Of a stretch of DNA of 64,000 nucleotides, positions 42,416-50,109 are shown in pieces (position 1 is the stretch's first letter; every line of letters starts with the position of its first letter). This DNA comes from Micromonospora sp. C28SCA-DRY-2 (lineage in GTDB: Bacteria > Actinomycetota > Actinomycetes > Mycobacteriales > Micromonosporaceae). The translations under genes and the position numbers were made by a program. The stretch covers positions 496,001-560,000 of the forward strand of contig NZ_JAUMKD010000003.1 in NCBI RefSeq assembly GCF_030519475.1, given 5' to 3'. The notes under the pieces were generated by a model that saw only the letters and a list, made by a program, of their open reading frames with translations, was not told the DNA's origin and ran no database searches.

Positions 42416-42853
42416 TCACCGGTCCCGGCGCAGCTGTCGAACGACGACCCCCAGCAGCCGGTCGGCGGGGAAGAATCCGCGCTGGCGGGAGTCGAGGCTG
42501 CCGGCCGGATTGTCGCCCAGCAGCACCAGTTGCCCGGGAGGCACCCGGGTCCGGATCGGCCAGTGCTGGAAGGCGCACACCTCGACCGGAACCGGTTCGC
42601 CGGGCAGCGCCGCGACACGTTTGATCATCGGTCGGTCGGGCCGGTCCGGGACGCCGTCCCGATCGACCACCACGACGTCGCCGACCCGGACGGTGGCCGA
42701 CCGCAGCCGGTCGACCAGGACCCGGTCGCCGTCCCGGTGGCCGGGTTCCATACTGCGGCCCTCCACGGTGACCACCAGGAACCGCCGCCGGAGCCACCGG
42801 CCGACCAGCACGACGGCCAGCAGCGTCGCCGCCCCGCCGCACGCCAGGATCAC
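42416..42853 (-). CDS. Peptide cassette C: S26 signal-peptidase-like Ser/Lys protease
   Basis: This 145-residue protein has a membrane helix (about 2-20), the serine box VEGRSMEPGHRDGD with nucleophile S34, and the lysine box PMIKRVAALPGEPV with base K78. VLLGDNPAGSLDSRQRGFF follows. The GTG at 42853 overlaps the exporter stop (GTGA), as in cassette B. Among the three paralogues it is closest to full-length signal peptidase I in box order. It is expected to cleave the A-x-A leader of peptide C on the outer face of the membrane. Confidence 0.85.
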   Translation of the reverse strand: MILACGGAATLLAVVLVGRWLRRRFLVVTVEGRSMEPGHRDGDRVLVDRLRSATVRVGDVVVVDRDGVPDRPDRPMIKRVAALPGEPVPVEVCAFQHWPIRTRVPPGQLVLLGDNPAGSLDSRQRGFFPADRLLGVVVRQLRRDR

Positions 42854-44736
42854 TCCGCCCCCCGGTGCAGCGCGGGATCGGGCCCGCGGTAGCCGCTGGC
42901 CTGTCTGACGAACATCCGGGCGTACTGGGTGTCGGCGGCCAGCAGCTCGTGGTGCCGGCCGGACTCCGCCACCCGGCCGTCGCGCAGCACGACGATCAGG
43001 TCGGCGTCCCGGACCGCGCCGAGCCGGTGGGTGATCAGCAGGGTGGTCCGGCCGGCCCGGTGCGCCCGCATCGCCTGGTGGATCTCCGCCTCGGCGTCCG
43101 GGTCCAGGCCGGCACTGGGTTCGTCCAGGATCAGCAGGTCGCACCGGTCCCGCAGGAACGCCCGGGCCAGCGCGAGCCGCTGCCACTGCCCGCCGGACAG
43201 CGTCACGCCCACCCGTACCGTGTTGTTCTCCGCACCGCTCATGAAGGTCCGGCTGAGCAGCGTGTCGTAGCCGTGCGGCAGCGCGCTCAGGGTGTCGTGC
43301 ACCCCGGCCAGCCGGGCCGCGGCCTCGATCCGCGACCGGTCCGGCAGGCTGTCCAGATCGCCGAGGCCGATGTTCTCCGCCCCGGTCAGGTCGTAGTGCA
43401 TGTAGTCCTGGAACGTCACCCCGATCCGCCGGCGCAGCTCCGCCACCGGCACGTCCCGCAGGTCCACGCCGTCCCACCGGATCGTCCCCCGGGTCGGGTC
43501 GTAGAACCGGCAGAGCAACTTGACCAGCGTGCTCTTGCCGGCGCCGTTCGCGCCGACCAGGGCGAGCGCCTCGCCGGACCGGATCCGCAGGGTCACCCCG
43601 CGCAGCACCCAGGGATGGTCGTCGCCGTACCGGAACCAGACGTCGTCGAACTCGATGCCGGTGCGCAACGGCGGCAGCGCGGCCGCCCGGTCCGGGACCG
43701 GCAGGTCGGGCGCGGCCCGGACCACCGCCTGGTAGTGGGTGAACAGCAGCAGGTTGTGGTGGGTGGCGGTGACGTCGGCGACCAGGCCGGCCAGGCCACC
43801 CTGGACGGCCGCGAGCGCCGCCACGAACATCGGCACGTCGCCGATGGTCAACCGGCCGCTGCCGGCCGCCTGCACCACCCAGACCAGCCCCGCCCCGGCG
43901 ATACCCGCGCTCAGCAGGCCCAGCACGGTTTGTACCTGCGCCTCCCGCCGGTCCATCCGCCGGCGGGCCCGATCGGAGCGGCTCCGCTCGGTCAGCATCC
44001 GCTCCCGGAGGAAGTCGCCGATGCCGAAGATCCGGATCTCCTTCGCCGCCTGGAGGCTGGCCAGCAGGGTGCGGTAGAAGAACTCGCGCCGGTCGTACGG
44101 GCTCACCCGCAGTTCGGTCTCGGCGCGACGCCGGGACAACCACAGCTCGGCCAGCAGCACCGGCACCGCACCGAGGGTGACCGCCACCGCCATGGCCGGG
44201 CTGATCGTCAGGACGGAGCCGAGGAAGCCGGCCACCACGGCGACGCCGCGCAGCAGGTTGGCCGCGCCTCCGACGAGTTGTTCCGGGGTGCTCGCGCCGG
44301 CCTGCTGGGCGAGTTGGAGCCGGTCGAGGAAGCGCGGGTCCTCGAACCGGGCCAGTCCGGCGAAGCCGTTCACCGCGCGGTACAGCCGGTCCTGCGCGGT
44401 GCGGGCGATCCGCCGTCCCAACTCGGTGTGCAGGTATCGGAGCAGGTGCGGGGTCACCCCGACGACCAGGCTGGCGGCGGCCAGTCCCAGCGCCAGGCCG
44501 ACCAGGTCCCCCGTTCCGGGCCGCTGGTCCACGATCCGGTCGAGGATCAGCTTGGTCAACCAGGCGATGGCGATCGGCAGGCCGCCGGAGACCAGGGTGA
44601 GCACCAGCACCGTCGCCAGCACGGGCGGCGAGGAGCGGGCGGCGAGCGCCGCGGCGGTGACACCGGCGCGCCACAGCGCTCCGGCCGCCGGCTTGCCGGC
44701 GTCGTCGCGGCGACGGCGGAGAGTCAGCCGGGCCAC
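42850..44736 (-). CDS. Peptide cassette C: ABC exporter (fused permease and ATPase)
   Basis: This 628-residue half-transporter has a six-helix exporter domain (about 1-345) and an ABC ATPase with Walker A GANGAGKST (near 394), signature LSGGQWQR (near 511), Walker B LLILDEPSAGLDPDAE and H-loop ITHRLGAV. It lacks a C39 peptidase domain. The GTG at 44736 lies two bases after the thioredoxin stop; the longer frame is a shadow of that gene. It closely resembles exporter A (for example VLRGV, KSTLVKLLCRFYDPTRG and FQDYM in both). It presumably exports peptide C. Confidence 0.9.
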   Translation of the reverse strand: MARLTLRRRRDDAGKPAAGALWRAGVTAAALAARSSPPVLATVLVLTLVSGGLPIAIAWLTKLILDRIVDQRPGTGDLVGLALGLAAASLVVGVTPHLLRYLHTELGRRIARTAQDRLYRAVNGFAGLARFEDPRFLDRLQLAQQAGASTPEQLVGGAANLLRGVAVVAGFLGSVLTISPAMAVAVTLGAVPVLLAELWLSRRRAETELRVSPYDRREFFYRTLLASLQAAKEIRIFGIGDFLRERMLTERSRSDRARRRMDRREAQVQTVLGLLSAGIAGAGLVWVVQAAGSGRLTIGDVPMFVAALAAVQGGLAGLVADVTATHHNLLLFTHYQAVVRAAPDLPVPDRAAALPPLRTGIEFDDVWFRYGDDHPWVLRGVTLRIRSGEALALVGANGAGKSTLVKLLCRFYDPTRGTIRWDGVDLRDVPVAELRRRIGVTFQDYMHYDLTGAENIGLGDLDSLPDRSRIEAAARLAGVHDTLSALPHGYDTLLSRTFMSGAENNTVRVGVTLSGGQWQRLALARAFLRDRCDLLILDEPSAGLDPDAEAEIHQAMRAHRAGRTTLLITHRLGAVRDADLIVVLRDGRVAESGRHHELLAADTQYARMFVRQASGYRGPDPALHRGAE

Positions 44737-44738
44737 GG

Positions 44739-45311
44739 TCAGGAGGCGACCGGTCCGCTGACCGACCCCGCCGGCGCCTCGGCGGGTGGCAGTTGACGGA
44801 GATCGAACGAGCTGGCGACGATCCGGCTCTCCCGCACCAGGACGAACGCCGGGTAGCCGGTCAGCGAGAACGCCTCGCCCACCGGCCCGCCGACATCCTC
44901 CACCAGCACCGCGCCGCTGGGTCGCAACTCGCTGACCAGGGCGGCCGACTCGGCCGGATCGCCGACGACCACGGCCAGCACGGTCCAGCCGGCCGCGGCG
45001 TACGCGGGCGCGCCGGCCAGGAAGTCCGGCTTGCGTTCCCGGCAGGCCGGGCAGTGCACGGAGAAGAAGGCGATCAGGGCCGCGGCACCGACCGATTCCC
45101 GGGACACCCGGTCCCCGTCGACGGTCGTGGCGACGAACTCCCCCACCGTCGACCCGACCGGGCGGACCAGGTCCCGCTCCCCGGGCTCGTGCCGGGGCCG
45201 GTTGAGCAGTTCGGTGTGCTGGCGCAGCCGGCGGATCGCGCCGAACGACAGCAGCAGGTTGAACACGCACAGCACCGCCAGCACGACCACCGCGGCCACC
45301 AGGTACGACAT
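44739..45311 (-). CDS. Peptide cassette C: membrane-anchored thioredoxin-fold protein
   Basis: This 190-residue protein has an N-terminal helix (about 4-26) whose sequence, FNLLLSFGAIRRLRQHT, is nearly that of the cassette A protein. A redoxin-like domain follows with C87-P-A-C90 (FFSVHCPACRERK) and a cis-proline in TGYPAFVLV. It faces the outside. The ATG at 45311 follows GGGGGAGGAACG. Together with the MauE-like protein it would form disulfides in peptide C. It lies downstream of the FtsX-like gene and is followed by the exporter two bases later. Confidence 0.87.
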   Translation of the reverse strand: MSYLVAAVVVLAVLCVFNLLLSFGAIRRLRQHTELLNRPRHEPGERDLVRPVGSTVGEFVATTVDGDRVSRESVGAAALIAFFSVHCPACRERKPDFLAGAPAYAAAGWTVLAVVVGDPAESAALVSELRPSGAVLVEDVGGPVGEAFSLTGYPAFVLVRESRIVASSFDLRQLPPAEAPAGSVSGPVAS

Positions 45312-45366
45312 CGTTCCTCCCCCGTAGGTCGATCCGGCCCTCGGCCGGCCATCCGGTCGAGCGTCC

Positions 45367-48186
45367 TCATTCATCGGTGAGCAGCGCGGCGGTCGGCAGC
45401 CGCCGGATCAGGATCGCCGGGACCAGTGCGGCGAGCACGGTCAGCAGCAACGCCGCCCCGGTCACGGCCAGCGCCAGCGCCGCCAGCCGGCCGTCCACCC
45501 GGCCCACCAGCAGGGCGGCCGAGCCCAGGCCGGCGGCGACCCCGAGGACGCAGCCGAGCGCCCCGACGCCGAGCGCCTCGTAGATCAGCAACCGGTTGAG
45601 CGCGGAATCCGGCCAGCCGACCGCCCGGAGCGTGGCGAGCTCGGCCGACCGTTCCCGCACGTTGAGGTAGAGCACGTCGGCCACGCCCAGCACGCCGAAC
45701 AGCAGCACGCCGCCGACCGCCACCAGATCCACCCCGCGCACCTGCACGGAGACCGCCTGGCCGAGCAGCGAGCCGACCATGCCGTCGTTGAACGCCCAGA
45801 GCGCGGCGGCGATCAGGGTCACCGCGCCGACGCCGGCCGCGAGGCTCACCGCGCCGGCGAGGGTGCGCGCCGGCGTCCGGACCAGGTTGGCCGCCGCCAG
45901 CCCGGCGACGGTCCGCGCCGCGGCCCGCCGGGCCGGCGCCGCGGTCGCCTGGAGCGCCTCGGCCGAGCGGGTACGAGCGGCCCGCAGTGCGGGCAGGGCG
46001 CTGGCCGCAGCGGTCAGCAACACCGCGATCGGCACGCACAGCAGGGTCACCGTGCCGGAGACCCGCACGTCGGCCAGTCGGGCGAGCGGGCCCGACAGCG
46101 CGGCGCCGAGCAGCCCGGCGGTCAGCCCCAGCGCCGTGGTCTCGGCGAGGATCAGCAGGCTCAGTCGCCAGCCGGGCCAGCCGACGCAGGCCAGGATGGC
46201 CAGCTCGCGGCGCCGGGCGCGGACCGCGGTGGACACCGCGTTACCGACCAGCAGCGCGCAGACCACCAGCAGCAGTCCGAGCAGCAGGACGTTCTTGCGG
46301 TCGACGGCGGTGACGATCTCGGCCGCCACGCCCTTGCGGGTGCGCGGCTCCGAGAGGGTGAGGTCGGGGCGGCCGAGCTGGCCGGCGGGCAGCAGGACCG
46401 GGGTGCGCACCGTCGAGCCGCCCAGCACGATCTCGACGGTCAGCCCGGTCTGCCGGACGATCTCGTCGGCCACCATCCGGACCCGTTCCCGGGCCACCTC
46501 GTCGAACCGGTCGATCCCGGCGACCCGGACCCGCACCGAGCTCAGCGGCGCGGCACTCGTCGGGGACCCGAGGCTCGCGTACAGCTCACCGGCCGCGGTC
46601 AGGCTGGTCAGCAGGCCCGGTGGACGGTGCGGGTAACCGAGCGGGTCGTCCCCGGGCAGCAGCGGGCGGTCGCTGAGCAGGCCCCGCGAGCGCGCGTCGG
46701 CGCCCGTCGGCGGGGCCGGCCGGTAGAGGTCGAGGGCCTGTTGCGCGGCCCGGGCGTCGACCGCGCCCGGCGCGAAGCTGCCCACCGGAGTGACCGTCCA
46801 CTCCGACTGCCCGAGCAGGCTCACCGGGTCCGCCGTCCCGACGTCGCCCGCACCGAGCCAGGAGTCCCGCCACACGTCCTCGATCGTCGGGTCGGTCGAG
46901 TCCGATCCTGACCGGGGCAGCACCCGGGCGACCCCGTCGGGCTGCTGTGTGTAGGCCACCGGTCCGGGCCGGAGCAGGGCCAGGATGCCGGAGAGCGGGG
47001 CCTGCCCGGCCAGGGCGGTGTCGAGCCGGGCGCGGTAGAGCTGCGCCAGGTCGTGCCGGACCGCCCGCGGCGGTGTCCTCGCCGCGTCGCGCAGCAAGGG
47101 CCAGAGCGCCTCCGTCGCGGTGCCGGGCACCCGCTCGGCGGTGGAGCCGGTCAGCCGGGACACGGTGAGGTCGATCCGTTCGTCCAGGGCGAGGTCGTCG
47201 GCGGCCAGCACCGGCAGGGTCCGGCCGGCCGGACCGGCGGTGGGCAGCGGAGAGAGCTGGGTGAACGGAGGGGCCGGGGCGACGGCATCGGTGTCGGTCA
47301 GGTAGCGGCCCTGGCGGACCGCCCGGTCCAGGCCGACCAGACGCGCCTCGGCGGCCGGATCGATCCCGGCGACCAGCACCGGCACCACCGCCGGCAGCCG
47401 GACCTCCAGCCGCGCGGTGGCGGGAACGGCCGACGCGGGACGGCCGCTGGTGAACACGGAGGCCAGCCGGAAGGTGCCGTCCGCGAGCAACTGGTACGCC
47501 AGCACGTCGCTGACCCTGGTCCGCCGGGCGTCGGGGTCGAAGCTGCTCACCGCGGTCTGGCACACCTGCCGGCGGCGGCCGTCGGGCTGCACCTCCAGCG
47601 TGCCGCCGCCACCCGTGCCCGGGCACTCGGCGGCGGAGGTGGACTGGCTGATCCGGGTGCCGTCGGCGTAGACGTACACCCGCCCGCTCTGGTCGGCGAG
47701 CGGCACCAGGGGCCGCCGGGACACGTACACGTAGGTCGGTGCGGCGGTCAGCGTGCTCAGCCCCCGGTCCCCGCTGATCCGGGCGGCGATCTCGACGACC
47801 TGCCGCTCGGCCGACGGGTCGACCTGGTCGGTCACGTCCACCCGCAGGCCCGGACGGATGTCGGCGATCCCGAGGACCGCCAGCGGGGCGGCCACCTCGA
47901 CGCCGGGGATCCGCTCGATCCGCCGCCACTGGTCCAGGCCGATGCCGCCGTAGGCAGCGGTGGGCCGGGTCTGGTCGAGCAGGCCGGCGGCCGGCGCCGA
48001 CGGATGGACCAGGATGTCGTAGGACGGCCGGAACTGCCCGTCGACGGAACCGCGGGCGACCAGCCGGGAGGTGCTGGCGGCGCCGGTGAGCACGGTGAAC
48101 CCGGTGGTCGCGACCAGCACGGCGGCGAACACCGCCAGGCTCCGGCCGGGGGTGTTCCGCAGCTGTGACCAGACCATCCGCAACAT
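45367..48186 (-). CDS. Peptide cassette C: FtsX-like ABC transporter permease
   Basis: This 939-residue protein has an N-terminal helix (about 15-38), a large extracytoplasmic region (about 45-630), and two groups of three to four helices (about 635-780 and 820-935) separated by a second, shorter loop. The FtsX permease pattern is visible, including RRRELAILACVGWPGWRL and ERSAELATLRAVGWPDSAL. MacB/LolE-like systems of this kind move lipids or peptides or protect against antimicrobial peptides. The ATPase partner is at 48581. It lies directly downstream of peptide gene C, so a role in immunity to, or further transport of, that peptide is a sound hypothesis. Confidence 0.88.
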   Translation of the reverse strand: MLRMVWSQLRNTPGRSLAVFAAVLVATTGFTVLTGAASTSRLVARGSVDGQFRPSYDILVHPSAPAAGLLDQTRPTAAYGGIGLDQWRRIERIPGVEVAAPLAVLGIADIRPGLRVDVTDQVDPSAERQVVEIAARISGDRGLSTLTAAPTYVYVSRRPLVPLADQSGRVYVYADGTRISQSTSAAECPGTGGGGTLEVQPDGRRRQVCQTAVSSFDPDARRTRVSDVLAYQLLADGTFRLASVFTSGRPASAVPATARLEVRLPAVVPVLVAGIDPAAEARLVGLDRAVRQGRYLTDTDAVAPAPPFTQLSPLPTAGPAGRTLPVLAADDLALDERIDLTVSRLTGSTAERVPGTATEALWPLLRDAARTPPRAVRHDLAQLYRARLDTALAGQAPLSGILALLRPGPVAYTQQPDGVARVLPRSGSDSTDPTIEDVWRDSWLGAGDVGTADPVSLLGQSEWTVTPVGSFAPGAVDARAAQQALDLYRPAPPTGADARSRGLLSDRPLLPGDDPLGYPHRPPGLLTSLTAAGELYASLGSPTSAAPLSSVRVRVAGIDRFDEVARERVRMVADEIVRQTGLTVEIVLGGSTVRTPVLLPAGQLGRPDLTLSEPRTRKGVAAEIVTAVDRKNVLLLGLLLVVCALLVGNAVSTAVRARRRELAILACVGWPGWRLSLLILAETTALGLTAGLLGAALSGPLARLADVRVSGTVTLLCVPIAVLLTAAASALPALRAARTRSAEALQATAAPARRAAARTVAGLAAANLVRTPARTLAGAVSLAAGVGAVTLIAAALWAFNDGMVGSLLGQAVSVQVRGVDLVAVGGVLLFGVLGVADVLYLNVRERSAELATLRAVGWPDSALNRLLIYEALGVGALGCVLGVAAGLGSAALLVGRVDGRLAALALAVTGAALLLTVLAALVPAILIRRLPTAALLTDE

Positions 48187-48218
48187 GGGTGGGGTCGTCT
48201 CCGCTCGGGCAGGGTGGT

Positions 48219-48246
48219 CGTCCGGCCGGATCGGGCCGGCCGGACG
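48219..48246 (-). terminator. Perfect hairpin between peptide gene C and the FtsX gene
   Basis: CGTCCGGCCGG (48219-48229) and CCGGCCGGACG (48236-48246) form a perfect 11-bp stem with a six-base loop, 27 bases after the peptide stop. Like the hairpin after peptide gene B, it can limit readthrough and raise the precursor-to-enzyme ratio. Confidence 0.7.
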
Positions 48247-48272
48247 CCGTCATCGGTGCGGTCGTGGTCGGG

Positions 48273-48482
48273 TCAGCAGCGTGTCGAGGTGGTGCGGCAG
48301 TAGCCGCAGGTCGTGCCGATGCTGTCGCAGCCCCGGCAGCAGTCCCGCACCCGGCGCAGTCCGCCGCTGCACCCGCAGTACTCGGTCCAGCAGGTGCACG
48401 CGGCGGCCTGCGCGGTCACCTCCGGAACGAACATCCTGAGCACCCGGTCCGCCGCCGCTTCGAGCATTCGTACCATTTCCAC
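48273..48482 (-). CDS. Peptide cassette C: 69-residue Cys-rich precursor peptide
   Basis: The ATG at 48482 follows AGAAGGAGTGGAA, a strong ribosome binding site. The leader has D12, L15, P20 and A24-Q25-A26, matching D10, L13, P18/G18 and A22-x-A24 of peptides A and B with two extra N-terminal residues. Cleavage after A26 or A28 leaves a core of 41-43 residues that begins near CTC and ends with Cys. It holds ten cysteines (CTC, CGC, CC, and a final C), Gly and Arg. An even number of cysteines is again seen. It is flanked by a LolD-like ATPase upstream and the FtsX permease downstream. The family is not recognised. Confidence 0.8.
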   Translation of the reverse strand: MEMVRMLEAAADRVLRMFVPEVTAQAAACTCWTEYCGCSGGLRRVRDCCRGCDSIGTTCGYCRTTSTRC

Positions 48483-48563
48483 TCCTTCTGATCGGACTGT
48501 CGATGACGTCGATGGACGATTTCCGTGTCGCGTCCGATTCCCGATCGCCTCACCCCCGTTTCC

Positions 48564-48581
48564 GCGCCGGTTCGCCGGCGC
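48564..48581 (-). terminator. Hairpin after the LolD-like gene
   Basis: GCGCCGG (48564-48570), TTCG, CCGGCGC (48575-48581) is a perfect seven-bp stem with a stable tetraloop that abuts the LolD-like stop codon on the reverse strand. It may end the LolD transcript before peptide gene C. Confidence 0.5.
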
Positions 48582-49273
48582 TAGACGATCCGTCCGTCGT
48601 GGATCCGGACGGTCCGGTCGCAGCGGTCCGCCAGCGCCGCCTCGTGGGTCGCCATGAGCAGGGTCATGCCGTGCTCGTCGCGGAGCCGCCAGAGCAGGTT
48701 GATGATCTCTTCGCCGGTGGCCGAGTCCAGGTTGCCGGTCGGTTCGTCGGCCAGCAGCAGCCGGGGCCGGCCGACCAGGGCCCGCGCGATCGCCACCCGC
48801 TGCTGCTGGCCGCCGGAGAGCTGGGCGGGCTGGGCCCGTTCCCGGCCGGCCAGCCCCACCTCGGCGAGCAGGCTCCGGGCCCGCTCGACCTTGTCGAAGC
48901 TGGTCCGATACGGCAGCAGCGGCGCGAGGACGTTGTCCACCGCGGACAGCGCGGGGAGCAGGTGGAAGCGTTGGAAGACGAAGCCGACCCCCCGGCGGTA
49001 GCGGGCGAGCCGCCGGCCGGACAGGCCGGTCACCTCCACGTCGTCGACGTCGATGCGCCCCTCGTCGGCGCGCTCGATGGCACCGATCAGGTGCAGCAGG
49101 GTGGACTTGCCCGAACCGCTCGGGCCGGTCACCGCGACGGTGGCGCCGGCCGGCACCGCGAGGCTGATCCGGTCCGCGCCGACGATCGTCGCGTCACCCG
49201 AGCGGAACCGCTTGACCAGGCCGGTGACCCGGATCCCCGCGCCCCGCCCGGCCGGGCCGCCGCCGGCGCTCAT
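48581..49273 (-). CDS. Peptide cassette C: LolD/MacB-type ABC ATPase
   Basis: This 230-residue ATPase has Walker A GPSGSGKST (near 50), the Q-loop FVFQRFHLLPALSAVDNV, the signature LSGGQQQRVAIARAL (near 153), Walker B LLLADEPTGNLDS and the H-loop MATHE, all typical of the LolD/MacB group that pairs with FtsX-like permeases. The ATG at 49273 is used. It is encoded upstream of peptide gene C on the same strand and is the obvious partner of the FtsX permease at 45367, from which it is separated only by the peptide gene. Confidence 0.93.
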   Translation of the reverse strand: MSAGGGPAGRGAGIRVTGLVKRFRSGDATIVGADRISLAVPAGATVAVTGPSGSGKSTLLHLIGAIERADEGRIDVDDVEVTGLSGRRLARYRRGVGFVFQRFHLLPALSAVDNVLAPLLPYRTSFDKVERARSLLAEVGLAGRERAQPAQLSGGQQQRVAIARALVGRPRLLLADEPTGNLDSATGEEIINLLWRLRDEHGMTLLMATHEAALADRCDRTVRIHDGRIV

Positions 49274-49415
49274 CGGGCACCGGGCAGCGGCCGGGCGGTG
49301 ATCGGCCCGGGTCTGGCGGAGGTCATGGCTGTCGGAGCGTGCGGACGCCGCGAACCCCGAAATGGAAGTCTCATCGCCCAGCCCCCGTATTGCTCGGCAC
49401 GAAACAGGAAACTAC

Positions 49416-49604
49416 ATGACCGAACGTCAATTCATCAATCCACTGCGTGATCCGGCGGCGTCCGGCACCCCCACGTCGAGGGCGGCGGCGGACGGCGAGC
49501 ACATTCCCGTCGGCGCGGCGGCCACGGGTGGCACTCCCCCAGCCGCCGGGCACGTCGGTGACGTGCCCGGCAGACCCGGGAGTGACGTCAGCGCCGGCCG
49601 GTGA
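49416..49604 (+). CDS. Possible small 62-residue protein
   Basis: The ATG at 49416 is preceded by ACAGGAAAC at proper distance and by a locally AT-richer stretch. The product starts MTERQFINPLRDP and continues as an Ala/Gly/Thr/Pro-rich segment without cysteines. It is divergent from the LolD-like gene, and its last bases overlap the end of the convergent secreted protein gene. No family is recognised; it may be a real small gene or chance. Confidence 0.35.
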   Translation: MTERQFINPLRDPAASGTPTSRAAADGEHIPVGAAATGGTPPAAGHVGDVPGRPGSDVSAGR

Positions 49605-50109
49605 GGCGGAAGGCGTCGAGGACGGTCTGCTCGACGGTGTTGCCGGCCGCGTCCCGCGCGCTGGCCCTGATGCTGACCGTGCCCGTGGTGTCGGTCAGCC
49701 TTGGGACCTGGTAGCCCGCGGTGTAGTCGCCGCCGCCCTTGGCGGTCGTCGAGAGCTGTTTCCAGGTGACCCCGCCATCGGTGCTGATGGACAGCGCGAG
49801 GCTCTTCACCGCCGGCGCCCCCGGTACCTGGTGGTACGCGCTGACCCGGAGCTGGTGGCGGCCGGGAGCGGTGACCGCGTCGCCGAGGTCCGCGCCAGCG
49901 TCGTACCGCAGGAACAGCAGCGGGTCGGCGTGGCAGGGGGTGCTCGTCCCCTCGGCGCAGGTGAACCCCTTCGGCGGCTCGTACCGGGTCGGCGCGGCGG
50001 ACGTGAAGTTCCACGTCGTCGTGGTCCTGCCGGTCTCGGCCGTCAGCCGGTATCTCCGGGCTTCGGCGGGGAGCTCGTAGGTGGGACCCCACACGAGAGA
50101 ACTGGCCTG
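49588..50109 (-). pseudogene. Detached C-terminal segment of the secreted protein at 50043-52472
   Basis: Reading on from 50109 in the next frame gives about 173 residues beginning QASSLVWGPTYELP and ending in a secreted-protein domain (SLALSISTDGGVTWKQLS..., RASARDAAGNTVEQTV). This corresponds closely to the C-terminus of the subtilase at 59719-63453 (VGVWVSYDDGAHWRKVP, ASDRAGNRVDQTI). It lacks its own start. Adding one C to the CCC run at 50109-50111 (reverse strand) would join both parts into one protein of about 961 residues. Confidence 0.7.

Noticed and set aside
49270..49326. 18-codon ORF overlapping the LolD start as ATGA
   Set aside because: No ribosome binding site and Pro/Arg-rich composition expected by chance in GC-rich DNA.
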